From Gracilaria gracilis (Eukaryota > Rhodophyta > Florideophyceae > Gracilariales > Gracilariaceae): a DNA stretch of 64,000 bases. Both the position numbers and the translations under genes were made by a program. The stretch lies in contig JARGSG010000184.1 of NCBI GenBank assembly GCA_030374805.1, positions 485,001 to 549,000 of the forward strand, read 5' to 3'. The notes below the pieces were generated by a model. It was given only the letters and a program-made list of their open reading frames with translations, was not told the origin of the DNA and ran no database searches. Below are positions 32,545-43,167 of this stretch, one piece after another; position 1 is the stretch's first letter; each line of letters begins with the position of its first letter.

Positions 32545-33264
32545 ATGGATTTTATTTTTTCTAAAGGGGACGAGGTTTTCATGACCGACCCCGAGGTGGA
32601 CCTGGAATTCTTGTGTGGGGAGGCGGGGGCAGATGGATACATTCCTGTCCCCATGGATAAATGGGAGAAGCGTAACGAGGCGGCGCACGAACGGCTCACA
32701 CCCCCTCCGAGTCCCTCTGTCGATTTGGAGGAAGAAGTCTACGTCGACGAGGGGGGGGATGTGCTCATGACAATGCCGTGGCTCCCGCTGGAGGTGATTG
32801 AGCACCTGGCGGGAAGCAAGGGGTACCGCTCTGTGCCCCTCGTGCGATGGCTCCGACGAAGGAGCCGAAGCCGAAGTAATTCGCCCAGGGTCTCCCCCCC
32901 AAGATCGCCTCAGCCAGCCTCCCGCCATAGCAGCCCGGGCGGGAGGGACTCTCGTTCTCCGCGCTCGCCTTTGCGCGCCAGTGGCGGCATTCGGAAGCCG
33001 GCCGCTTCCAACAAGCTCATCCTCCGCGGCCTCTCAAGCCAAATGTTCAACACGAACAAGTTGCTCTCAATGTTGGCGAGAGAGAAAGTTGATGTCGTTG
33101 GAATGAGTTTGTTCGGAAAGCGGTCGGATGGAGATGAGGCGAGCGCGGAGGTAAAGTTCGCCACCCGCGAGGGGGCGCAACAAGTATACGAAAATCGAGA
33201 GGTATACTGGCAGGAGGAGATGATCACCATCTTCCAAGATGGTGATCCTCTCTTGGAGTCTTAG
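32545..33264 (+). CDS. RS-domain protein with duplicated N-terminal motif and RRM-like C-terminus (family II, unit c)
   Basis: A 239-residue protein almost identical to the unit b copy, differing near the C-terminus (FQDGDPLLES against FKDGDPLLEA). It has the same acidic, internally duplicated N-terminus, RS domain and RRM-like C-terminus. The coding sequences of units b and c are more alike than their flanks appear to be, which suggests recent duplication or gene conversion with selection for the intact protein. It is divergent from family III copy c and convergent with copy d. Confidence 0.85.
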   Translation: MDFIFSKGDEVFMTDPEVDLEFLCGEAGADGYIPVPMDKWEKRNEAAHERLTPPPSPSVDLEEEVYVDEGGDVLMTMPWLPLEVIEHLAGSKGYRSVPLVRWLRRRSRSRSNSPRVSPPRSPQPASRHSSPGGRDSRSPRSPLRASGGIRKPAASNKLILRGLSSQMFNTNKLLSMLAREKVDVVGMSLFGKRSDGDEASAEVKFATREGAQQVYENREVYWQEEMITIFQDGDPLLES

Positions 33265-34160
33265 ATAGGATGGCCTGGTTATGTTGTGAGTCCACCAGCT
33301 GTGCACCTGTTTTTCTCTTCTCTTTGGGATACAGGAGATTTAAGTAAGCAGACTGGTTGGAAGGTTGTATGGAGTTTAGCATTGTAAAATGATGTAAAGT
33401 ATGTCAAACCAAATGTACTTGTTTCGCTTTCTCTCCATTACCCCTGAGGTCTAGAGCTTTGTAGAGCAAACCGAATCGAATAGAGCGTCACTCCGTTCAT
33501 CATGCCCTGCAGACTTCCTGAGCGTTCTGAATAAAGCTCTGAGTAGAACTATGATGCATATACAGCATACAACCGAAACCAGATTAACAAGAAGGAGGCG
33601 TTGGATGTCAAAGCAGAAAGCCTACGTTGGCTGGTGGGGACGCAATCACAAAGTAGCAGGCCATTTTGCTTCGGAACAAGATTCGGAGGAGCGACGGAGG
33701 AGCAGCACCAGCAGTATGCGGAAAGCTGTAGAAGTCGGAGTCTACAATTTGTCGCTCACTTGTGTGCGAGATGCGCGCTGGCTGTGCTCCAATACTATGT
33801 TATTACAGACATACTAAAGACGCAGTTCACGGAGAGAGGGCGACGGTGAGAGACAGTACTGAGCCATTGCGATGCGTTTTTCATCGATTTGATGCACGTG
33901 TTTGTGTAGCACAATTCGCAGCTCGGCTTGGAGCGCAACGATAAGGGATCACTTGCTTGTGAAACGAAGCTGGTACATTCTTCTGGACCTGCTTCGGTGG
34001 TTCGAGGAAGGGGTTGGGGGTGCTGCGGGAGTAGCGGAGCGTTGTCGACAACAGGGGCTCGTTCATCGTGGCGGCGGCGGCGAAGGCGACGGCGCCTGCT
34101 TCACTGGGGGAAGCGACACTCGTGTGCTCATGGCTTTCTGTTTTTGATTGATGATGCACG
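33265..34160. other. Spacer between convergent family II and III copies (units c and d)
   Basis: 33265-33400 is the conserved family II 3' flank. 33580-34160 is related to 18620-19240. No frame is conserved between the two. Confidence 0.6.
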
Positions 34161-34168
34161 TGAAGCGA

Positions 34169-34230
34169 TGACGTCATGTTGACGCTGACGTGAGGGGAGT
34201 GGATGACAAGTGACTGGCGCACTTGCAATT
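34169..34230. promoter_or_regulatory. TGACGTCA plus ACTGGCGCA composite site (unit d)
   Basis: TGACGTCA at 34169-34176, a variant TGACGTGA near 34186, then AAGTGACTGGCGCACTTG from about 34209. Confidence 0.65.
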
Positions 34231-34378
34231 AACGAGAGAAACACAACTTGTCGCTTTATCAGCTCAAAGATTCAAAAACCATTTTCAAACGATCTCCGCG
34301 CTCTCAAACGCTCCTCTGCGCACCTCCGTGCCAATTGCCAGACCTACGCCTCCGCTTGCCCCTGTGCCGCGCCGCCGC

Positions 34379-35692
34379 CTATCGAATCCGACACGACGAT
34401 GTGGAACTCTCCGGCGGCGCCTCCACGTCGAACTGCACACCGCTTGAGGCGCTCGCCGCATTGCCTGCCGCCGGCTCCTGGAATGTCTCAACAGCAGCCG
34501 ACGACGCCTCGCCCCACCACCCCTGCTCTCTCTCCAAGCTGGGGTGCAGCGGCAGTCGCAGCTCTACCACCGGCGGCTCCATCGGTTGCGGCGCCAGGTA
34601 GATGCGGTGCGGCGCAGATTCGTCAAATCTCACTTCCCTTTCGTCGCGCTGGATGAGCTCATGAACGTGAGCTGTCCCCATAGCGTCTATTACAAACGGC
34701 TGATCGAATGGCGGCGGCAGGACAGTCGGTGGCGGCACATCCAATAGTCCACCAACCCCTTCACCGTCAACGTCCGCGTGAGGGGCATCACTGTCGCTTG
34801 CAGTGGAATGTCGCCAGTTTTGCAACCTCGGTGAGCGAATCCAATTCCCCGTCTGCGCAACCTCGGCGCTACGGTGCGTCTCTTCGCGCAAGTCTGCAGC
34901 AGCTGGTGGCGCCTCCTGTGGCGCAACTTCCACTTCGTTTACCGGAGCTTCTCGTCGGCGCCGGCGTCGTTCCCGGATCTCCTGTCGACGGCGATCTCGC
35001 CGACGCCTGTACTCCAGCGTTGCGACATCAACGACATCGCTGCGGGTCGCAGAGCTCGAAGCTGCCGCAGGCGGTATGGTGTATGTGTGAAAGGCTTCCA
35101 CATTGCTTTCGTCTACTCGGCGACGACGGCGAGCAGGTTGATCTGCGGTGCTCAGCTCTGCTTCGGTAGCAGTGCGTTTGCAGCCCCGCCGTAAGGACGA
35201 CAGACCGGCAATAGAATACACACGGCGGGCGTCTTGCTCAAGGCTCTCGCAAGCCTGTCCATTGCGGTCGGTGGTTCGGTGATGTCGGGAAGTAGGGTGT
35301 GAGGGGCACTCACTTTGGAGTTGAGCAGCTGTGTGGTTGACGGCGCCATGAGCCGAGGGCAACATTGCAATTGTTGGTGTAGGGCCAGCTTCGTTATCGT
35401 TCCCGGCAGCTCGAGGGCGTCGACGAGCAACCGGGTGCAGGATATGCAGCTCTGCTTCCTCTGCGCTGCGTTTTCGGGCGCGGGTCGCGGGGGAAGGCGA
35501 AGCGGCGTTGGTGCGCGATAAAGTGCATGGCATGTCCATATCTGCTGCCATGCACTCCTCTGTGCGGCGATGCAGCGTGGGTGGAAGCGTTGATTGTGAA
35601 CGCTGGATGTCGAGGGCGTCGTTCAAAGGCGCAGCGGCGCGGACCGCGTGCGCAGATGGCGTTGAGGGGCGTTCTGATGTGGTAGAACTCAT
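34379..35692 (-). CDS. Arginine-rich nuclear-type protein (family III, unit d)
   Basis: A 437-residue protein from the ATG at 35692 (MSSTTSERPSTPS). Residues 73-93 and 171-192 are the two KR-[ST]-A-[ET]-EAEL ... ARRR-type modules. Residues 226-248 are the basic helix. The C-terminal region has FVIDAMGTAHVHELIQRDEREV, RIYLAPQPMEPPVVEL and a terminal WWGE segment shared with copy c. It is the most complete member. Its upstream neighbour on the other strand is not a family II gene, as in the other units, but a coiled-coil gene behind a family II-type promoter. Function unknown; DNA or RNA binding is inferred from charge alone. Confidence 0.75.
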   Translation of the reverse strand: MSSTTSERPSTPSAHAVRAAAPLNDALDIQRSQSTLPPTLHRRTEECMAADMDMPCTLSRTNAASPSPATRARKRSAEEAELHILHPVARRRPRAAGNDNEAGPTPTIAMLPSAHGAVNHTAAQLQSECPSHPTSRHHRTTDRNGQACESLEQDARRVYSIAGLSSLRRGCKRTATEAELSTADQPARRRRRVDESNVEAFHTYTIPPAAASSSATRSDVVDVATLEYRRRRDRRRQEIRERRRRRREAPVNEVEVAPQEAPPAAADLREETHRSAEVAQTGNWIRSPRLQNWRHSTASDSDAPHADVDGEGVGGLLDVPPPTVLPPPFDQPFVIDAMGTAHVHELIQRDEREVRFDESAPHRIYLAPQPMEPPVVELRLPLHPSLEREQGWWGEASSAAVETFQEPAAGNAASASSGVQFDVEAPPESSTSSCRIR

Positions 35693-36160
35693 TGCAGGTA
35701 GGGGGAAAAGAAGCGAATGATGTTGCACAGGCGGAAGCGACGGGCGGTTAACACGTGAAAGGCACATGGTGCGAGCGCTGCATATGTGGGGTGGGATGAC
35801 CCCCAGGCTGGAGCAGCACCATCTTCATTGCGAAGGCGGTGGAAGCGGCTGTATCCGGTTCGGGGGAGACGGAAGCGGCGGTTGCTGAAGCGGCGTGCGA
35901 AGTGGGCAACTTGTTGACGTTGTTGCGTGGCCATCGGCTGCGCGCTTTGAACACGAAAGCTCCGCATCTCCCTCAGACGCAATGAGCGCAGCTCGAGGAG
36001 GGATGGCGACAACACACGGCAAGTAGCCATTATGACGTGTCAGGCCTGCGACGTGCGTCTTCCTCCGACCTTCGCACTTTTTCGTCAGCACAAGTCGCAG
36101 CTCCGCAGATGATGACTCTCCCAGCAGAACAGGGGTAAGATACAACGGTCGTGGAGGTGT
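35693..36160. other. Upstream region of family III copy d
   Basis: Contains the conserved family III upstream segment (about 35820-36110, landmark CGCAATGAGCGCAGCTCG). No gene. Confidence 0.55.
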
Positions 36161-36164
36161 AAGC

Positions 36165-37075
36165 ATACGCAGCTTGTGGGTGAGAATTGTCGCAATAGCT
36201 GTACCTGCTGTACGCGTGCACGCCTGCCAATGGTCACCATGAACATAGTGACGTCACGGCCAATCTCGATTCCTGAGCTGAAGAACAGGAAGCAGATGTG
36301 CGGCCAACTGAACGTCCTCACTTTCCGCATCAGTAGTCAATCTCCGACTAAGTTATCTGTGTCTACGTTCCAATCTACGTTCATGTCGACCTGTTCTAGA
36401 CCTTCCTATTACCCCTACAGATAATGAAATCCAGGTTTGGTTCAACTCGTTTCGACAATGGTTCTCTATGCAGGTGAACGGCGGATCATCAATTGCAGTC
36501 CGACATGTTACACGTCGATTCCTCAAGGTATATGGACTGCAGTCACACATGCAATGCTCTCTCCTCAAATTCAGTTTCCTGTCACCGAAACAGTATTACA
36601 ACCTCCTTCTCACTGACAGAGTATCACCAATTGCATTCGAAATGTGTTCTGTCTTAACCTAGTCACCCTCCGACCTCGAATGTAATTATTATCAGCGCCG
36701 TCAAACCTCCTCTTCCCAGCAAAACCATCCAAAATAGTGTACGTCATCGCCAGTCAAGTCGTCACAGAGTATAACCCTCTCGCAGTCCTTCCTGCACTTC
36801 AACATGGTCAGGAGAGGTCACATGTTCTTGAAGAAAATCCAATTCCAGACACATTTGAAACAGTACTTGAGGCAAGTTCCCAGCACCCAATGATACCAGA
36901 ATCTTTCTGGTCGCAGCTTCCCGACGACAGATACCCACATTTTCGCACAAGCATTCGCCGTCGCTGTGTTAGCCGTTTTCTTCTGCGTCGTTCTCCACAT
37001 ACCTTTTGTTCAAGAGTTAAGGGGGCTGCCGTTCCGGTCGCATCGCATCGCGTCTCGGACTGTTCTCAAACAAAA
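36165..37075 (+). promoter_or_regulatory. Family II-type promoter block (copy P4) in front of a coiled-coil gene
   Basis: TGACGTCA at 36249-36256 in a context like P2/P3, then the TTCTCACTGACAGAG segment near 36610, TTTCTGGTCGCAGC near 36903 and AGTTAAGGGGGCTGCC near 37015. Similarity ends near 37075, about where the family II coding region would start. Confidence 0.7.
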
Positions 37076-37242
37076 CAATTGTAAACTGTGAATCATCACA
37101 TCTACCTTTCCAGACGATTGGTGTTGAGCAGAATATCGTTATTCTTGTATTCTGGTTCGGCACTTGAATAACTCTTTCAGGCTCCAACCAATACGTGATA
37201 TTCACTTCGTGTTTGGTGTGCGAAATAATTCGGCAGGGAAGA

Positions 37243-38385
37243 ATGTTCCGTACCAATAGCGCTTCAAGGGGGATGAAAGGTTTTATTGCTTGGATGAATG
37301 ACCAGGGCTCGCACAAACTGTGTGGAACTAGCAACAGTTCCGTTACCTTTGCTTTGGGAATTGCAGAAGGAAACGCAGTACTTCTTCGTTCAGAAGTCGC
37401 CGAACTGAAGTTGGAAAAAGAAAAAGCGCTAAATGATCTTCGAAAGGTCAAACTCGAACGAGATGCAGCAGTTCAAGTGGCCGTCTTGCAGCGCCAAGAG
37501 AAAGAAGACGCATGCAGACGCGAGCAAGAACTTCTGCACCTTCTTTCCAAAGAACGTGATGAAGCCAGGTTGAAGATCACGTTGCTGGAAGAAGGAAGGA
37601 AGTCATCTGACGCTCTACAGATTGAGCTTCATGAAAATGTCAGGAAGGTCGAACGTGCTCACCAGAATATGGTGTTGAATCTCTCTAGCGTTCAGGAAAC
37701 TCTTACGGCGGCCTGTATGGAGAAAAAGGCCATCAACAACACACGCCAAATGGAGAAAGAGGAAAACCTGCGCAGGATTGAAGACGCGAAGAGAGAGCAC
37801 GATAAGGCCCTCAATGAAGTACGAGTTCTGGAAGTCAAGAACAAGAGAGAAGTTAAGAAGTGCATTGATTTGCAGAACTCGAATAATGGCCTGGAGAAAG
37901 ATGTACGTCAGCTTCAACATCAAAATCAGAAGCTCATGGATTTGGTGGCGAATAAGACGAGTCACATAAGCATATTTGAAGAGGAGATGATGACTATTTG
38001 TGAAACAGTGGAGGAAAAGAACGTGAGTATCTCAGCTTTGGAAGCAAGCGAAGAAAGACTTGAGCTTTTGCTGAAGGAAGAAGGTATTTCCTGTGCACAA
38101 CTGGAGAAGAACTACGCTGAGCTGGAAGTGTACTGCCATCGTCTCGAAGAAGAAAAGAGTATTCTTTGTGACAGTTTTCACTCTCTTCTGGGTGATATTT
38201 CACATTTGAGAGAACAGACGCATTTCCAAACGCTTAAGATTGAAGACATGAAATGTGACATGCGTCAAAGACTTGAAGAAGAAGAAAAGTTTTTTGAAAC
38301 AAATCCAATGCTGGCAATGGATATACTGCGTTGCCTGAAGAAAGGCCGCATTGCATCAAAACAAATGAATTCAGTAGACCAATAG
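37243..38385 (+). CDS. Coiled-coil protein, family I, behind a family II-type promoter
   Basis: A 380-residue protein from the ATG at 37243 (MFRTNSASRGMKG); an upstream in-frame GTG is less likely. From about residue 45 to 340 it is nearly uninterrupted heptad-patterned helix rich in Glu, Lys, Leu and Arg. The C-terminus carries the family block FFETNPMLAMDILRCLKKG. It is shorter than the 8102 gene and lacks its basic/zinc-knuckle tail. Its upstream region is that of family II genes rather than that of the coiled-coil gene at 25070, so a duplication placed this gene under a different promoter. Function unknown. Confidence 0.8.
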   Translation: MFRTNSASRGMKGFIAWMNDQGSHKLCGTSNSSVTFALGIAEGNAVLLRSEVAELKLEKEKALNDLRKVKLERDAAVQVAVLQRQEKEDACRREQELLHLLSKERDEARLKITLLEEGRKSSDALQIELHENVRKVERAHQNMVLNLSSVQETLTAACMEKKAINNTRQMEKEENLRRIEDAKREHDKALNEVRVLEVKNKREVKKCIDLQNSNNGLEKDVRQLQHQNQKLMDLVANKTSHISIFEEEMMTICETVEEKNVSISALEASEERLELLLKEEGISCAQLEKNYAELEVYCHRLEEEKSILCDSFHSLLGDISHLREQTHFQTLKIEDMKCDMRQRLEEEEKFFETNPMLAMDILRCLKKGRIASKQMNSVDQ

Positions 38386-39480
38386 CCGTACGATTGGAAT
38401 ATTGCGATATGAAATGAGTGGTTGAGTTAACGAATTAAACAGCCAAGAACAACTTTCTAAACTCTACTATTGAGTACCATTGACAGAAAGTCGTTTATTA
38501 TATCCTTCCATTAAGACGCTCCCATAGTTAGTAACTCGAATGGGTTTCTCTCAGGAAGCTCAGAAGTCTACCGCGACTAACATCCTTGGCATTTAGTAGA
38601 ATTGCTCGGTTTCGGCATGCAGTGTCGATATCCAATAGAGGTCCTTGCAGAACGAAACGTAAGAAACGAAAACCAGCAGCAGTGGATCGCAAACAAAATT
38701 TGGGTTGGTCATCCAGTTTGAAGCGTTGTACCAACGGTATCAACGGCTTCGATCACTTTGCGAGCGGCTTTACTCAGTCGCCTTTGAATGTAATCCAACA
38801 CTTCAACCGCTGCAAATACCAAGCAGGCAGGATTCTCTTTGTTTGGAAGGATCTCACTGTGTGAAACGTGAAGTAAATGCGTGTTACCAATATAGCGAGT
38901 ACTCCTCTGTGGTTCGGACGAACGAGGAATGGGAACGTACTACGCAGCGAGTACCCCGAGCGCCCGATCCGCTATGAACTAACGCGCGCGCTACGCAACA
39001 CTCAGTGAGTGGGGTGAAATGTGAGACCCAGCGCGTGCCATTAGCCCCAAGCAGTGGTGTAGTGAACTGGAAAGGACAACATCAAGACCACACGTCAAGA
39101 ACGACTTGGATAAGTCGGGCATGAAGGGGCCGGAGAGATGGTATTGTTCCTCACACAAGTTTCAAAGGCCAAACGTATGCATGGTCTCGACCATAGAATG
39201 GTGGACTGCAGAGGGGTAGGCTGGAGGTAGATGAAGATGAGAACAGCGCTAGCGCCAGCGCCCCTGTCAGGATTATGTTGAATAAAGGCATACAGCGCGA
39301 GAGCTAAGCCAAGAAGTCGAGGGATACACCAACAAGCCGAGGGATATGAAAAGTGGAAATGAGCATCAACGGTTTTGCCTTGGGCACAAACGTGTTGTGT
39401 GCCCAAAGGTTGGCACAGAGATGCAAGCGCATGGCGGCGAGAACAAACACGCTTGCAGATGCGGGTATCTACAGCTCGAA
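38386..39480. other. Intergenic stretch, no supported gene
   Basis: Short frames on both strands without domains. A small inverted repeat, TTGGGCACA with its complement 9 nt further, lies near 39378-39405. Confidence 0.5.
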
Positions 39481-40130
39481 AAGTGCGGCCAAATGGCGAA
39501 GCGATTGTGTGCGTGCATCACACTGTGCAGCGCGTTGCGTGCAGTGCGCAGCCCAACCGCTCAGGCGTGGCCAGTAGGACTTTGGCAGTAAACTTTGCGT
39601 GGCCAATACTTGTGTATAGAGCGCCTGGAGCTTTGGCAGCATGGCGCAGAGTGCGGCTGTCGCAGACGAGTAGGTGCCGGCAAGCACTCTCAGAGGAGCA
39701 GCCACTTATTTGCATGACGTCACCATGTGCAGTGCGTTGACAACTGACTGGCGCACATGTACCATATGCTGTCACCCTCTTCACTGCCCGTTTCAACTGC
39801 AACCAAATTTTGATACAAGTCAACGGCGGCTTGAGGTTCCCTTTTGTTCCCTTGTTCCCGGAGATCTCCGTCAGGCGCAGGTGGCTCACTCGATCGGAAC
39901 AAATCTTCGCCGTTTGACGTAGCATCAACACAGCCTTCGAACCTTCCATTGATTCCGATTGGAGCGAGATCGAAACCGTCGCTGCACGCTTGGCAACAAC
40001 CACCGCGAGTAAAGGCTACTGCGCTCGACAGGAGCAGACGGTTCACAACTCACTGCCGCAACTGTATACCAAGGGTAATGCTTTTCGCACGCTGTATCCA
40101 AGTTCCTTGCTTCGATTGGTACAATTCCAA
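39481..40130. repeat. Dispersed repeat, copy 1, with composite TGACGTCA site
   Basis: Related in patches to 60330-61100. Shared landmarks are TTGACAACTGACTGGCGCA, AACTGCAACC, GGTGGCTCACTCGATCG, TTGACGTAGCATCA and CTGTATCCAA. TGACGTCA lies at 39715-39722. Its right edge joins the truncated coiled-coil pseudogene. Confidence 0.6.
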
Positions 40131-41004
40131 AGCTGGTATCCTTTCTTCCTTCACATCCACAAGCTTGAGCATGTCTTTCGTGGCTCTAAACAAGGTACTG
40201 ACGTTGTCCGTCTTTTCCGCCAGTATGCCTCGTAGTAAATCATTCTGCTTTTGAGCCAGTTTAAAATCCTCTTCCATACATGTGAACGCTTTTTCCGCTT
40301 CAACAGATTTTTGCACATCTTCATTCCATTCCACCTTGAAGCTTTCAAGCTCGTCCAACAATGCAAACCGATGCATGTCTTTGAAATCGATGTCCATCTT
40401 TAGACGCTGGTTTTCATTTGCGGCAGATTCTAGTTTTTCCACTAAGGATTCCCGCTCCGTACACAAGTTTCCCAGCGTCTGTTGAAGATCTGACACTTCC
40501 GCAACAGCTTCTCCATAAGCTGTTTCAGCTTCTTGCATCTTAGCGCTCATATCCTCAATCACTTTATAGCAGCGGTGGAGCTCTTCCTGGTGGTCTTCTT
40601 TGGCTTTTTGGAGCTCTTGGCGCATGCCTATCTTCTCAACCTCCGCTTCCAAACACCGACATGAGAGAATGTATCGTCTCGCTCCTGTTCGCACTCCTGC
40701 AGACGACGCAAAAGTTGTTCAATCTCATTTGTGGCTAGTTCCTTTTCCCTCCAAAGCGTAGCTGCTTCATGCAAAACCTCATCTTTTTCCGTGCAGATTT
40801 GCTGTAAGTGCGTGAGCGCTTGGTCCCTTTCCAAAGACCAGTTGACCAACCTTGTCCTTCTTCTCTGCTTCAACAATCGATAATGCGAATGAAAAAGAGC
40901 TGCATTTCACTTCCCTTAAGCTGCACGAAAAAGGGGTAGTTTACCGTAGACAGAAAAGCATTCTTCATTGCGGTCCTGTTGACGTTCGCGGAGTAGGCAT
41001 TCAT
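40131..41004 (-). pseudogene. Truncated, frameshifted coiled-coil gene (family I)
   Basis: Relative of the gene at 23868-25070. Its start ATG is at 41004 (MNAYSANVN against MNAYSPNGN). At least three frameshifts interrupt it (near 40910, 40840 and 40690); the last frame carries the central coiled coil to KEERIPALE at about 40131. There similarity stops, about 100 residues before the family's C-terminal block, and repeat sequence takes over. About 350 bp of upstream DNA is also shared with the intact gene. Confidence 0.85.
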
Positions 41005-41700
41005 TTCTGTTTCCAAGAGCTGCAAAATGCGTGGCGCTCAGCAAAGAATTGTAGCAACAAAGGAGGTGATTGACGAGCGAACGACAGCATCTAACATGAG
41101 GATGCAGAGAAGATACCGCTTAATAAGTGAAGCACATTTGGGCTGGCCATGATTCTCAATTAGAATCATAAGCACATAACAATTAGAGGCAGATAGCGGG
41201 TGAAACAAGACCTAAGTGGCCCTCTGCAATAGACTCGGAAGTGGGCCACTCAGGGTGACAAAGAAGCTTGGTAGGCGGCGTGAATGTTGCGTGTGGGATA
41301 GTACGCCGTAACTTGAATTAAAGCCCCTACTTGGAGACTAATTAATGATGCGAATGTGGAAATTGCTCACCAGAACCTCGTGGGGCTCGTTGGCATGCGC
41401 CATGCGTGCCATGGCTGTGGCCAAAGCATGAGCGCGATGATGGCGCCGTGGTTGTTCCTTGGAAGATACGTAATCTTACAGTGGTGGCAGCATCATCAGG
41501 TGCAAGTGATTTGTCCCTCGTCACTCCGTAGTCGCTGCATTAGATCTTGTAGGTTAATGGATAACTTGGGAGAAACTATCTTCTCCGAGAGAGATTAGTA
41601 AATTTTCGGAACGATAGCGAGCTACGTAGCTAAAACGCAAAACCATACTCCCAGACAAACCAAGAGAAACTGCAGATAAATAAACAAATAGACAGCAATA
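41005..41700. other. Duplicated promoter region and start of AT-rich DNA
   Basis: 41010-41355 copies the upstream region of the coiled-coil gene at 25070. 41356-41600 has no assignment. Base composition shifts to AT-rich from about 41600, marking the start of transposon-derived DNA. Confidence 0.6.
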
Positions 41701-43030
41701 CAACAAAGATTAACAAACAGAGCAGAAACAAAGAAAATCCATAAAAAACGTCAGGGTTCTACGGTCTCATCTTCTATTTCTATATGGCCAAATTTAGAGT
41801 CCAACCGACGGCGCCTTTTTTCCCTGTATCGTGTTTGCGCCTTTTTACGCTTACTGGAAATATTGTCTCCAATAGAATAGATGCGATTGACGATCTGATT
41901 ATATTTTTCACCATCCTGAGCTCTTAGCGGATACCATTTGACATGTATATTTGTCAGCGATATCCCGAACGAGAAAAAAGTATCATAATTATCTTTACTT
42001 CACCTTTATTTCTTCCCAAATAAAGTCCACAATGTAGCCATTCGTCCAAAATAGTTCTTCACAATTACACCATCGGATGCTATCTTTTTATTTCGGCTTT
42101 GTTCCGAAACAGAAAGAAACCCATGTTGCAGTTTTTTAGATAGATGTATACCCCAAACTTTTTCCAAAATTCCTCGGTATCCTTCTCGGCAAGGACAGCC
42201 CAGAGATTTTCCTATTCATCGCTGAGTTCTCCCACATCCGAGAATTTACGTTTTTTCTCCTTCTTTTTTCTTAGAGCCTTTTTATGGAATGTCAAAATTT
42301 TCATTAGTATTTCTTTATCGGCTTTTGATCCAGGGTAGTAGTTAGAAAAATTAACGGCCATACCATTTGGTAAAACAGACAGCTCGGTTTTGTACCCATA
42401 TAATTTATGCTTCCCACTGAAATACTTCTTCGCTTCTTAAAGATTTCCACTAGGGCGATTCGACTGCTGAAACATTACGTCTGTCGCGTATCTAGCATAT
42501 TTGTAGTGTTTAAAATTTTTTTCTCCTCCACAATTCTCGATAGCGGCCAGTCAGATAATATTTCGTCAACATATACATCATATACAGCCTCTGAAAGCAT
42601 GTGAATAAATTTTATAATCATTCGTTCGAAGGTATCTCCGTTGATAGTAAAAATTCTCCCCAAAAAATCCCACTGTCTTCCATGCTTGAATGTAGTCAGA
42701 CACATAAATAATATATCCTTGGGCTGAGTTTCATATTTTTTTTCCACGTCCTTTGTTCCAGGAGCTTTCAAAGCGAGGTTCAGAGCAGTCCCATATGTTA
42801 TCAAATTCTTTTGCGGTAAAATTTGTAAGGCTTATAATTGTCTTGGATCCGCCACGGTAATAGAAAGAATCGTAGTAGGGTGATATTGATTCCCCGTCAT
42901 CATCTGATTCCATCACGTCCTTTGTTTTATTGTATTTGTCTAATTCATGTTGATGATTTATTTCTAATTCCGTTAGCAGTTCTAGAGCGTTATCTACGGC
43001 CTGAGGGTTCAGAACGTTTTGGATATCCAT
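41700..43030 (-). pseudogene. Decayed DDE transposase (PIF/Harbinger-like, DDE_4 type)
   Basis: Reading in frames joined across lesions, the minus strand gives an N-terminus from 43030 (MDIQNVLNPQ), then SLTNFTAKEFDNIWD, FMCLTTFKHGRQWDFLGRIF, and a catalytic region DVMFQQSNRPSGN, then YFSGKHKLYGYKTELSVLPN and YYPGSKADKEIL. This series is typical of DDE-superfamily endonucleases of eukaryotic DNA transposons. At least two frameshifts (near 42740 and 42480) and several in-frame stops (for example near 42418 and 42215) disable it. The DNA is much more AT-rich than the host genes. No terminal repeats were identified. It ends 137 bp before the chromovirus insertion. Confidence 0.85.
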
Positions 43031-43167
43031 TGTCGTTGAATTAGTTGAATCCGACAGATGTTGCTATATGGTTTGTGAAGAGACTACGTAATACTTCAGA
43101 GATCAAGTCTCCTCGTTGTAGATATACTGTTTTCTTGATGAAGACGACATTGCTGTAGTCATAAAAC

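Noticed and set aside
34080-36110. Arginine-rich plus-strand frames opposite the family III genes
   Set aside because: Antisense shadows; the minus frame has conserved protein blocks across copies and the plus frames do not.
39518-40003. 161-codon minus frame
   Set aside because: Lies within dispersed repeat sequence and is not preserved in the related copy at 60.5 kb.
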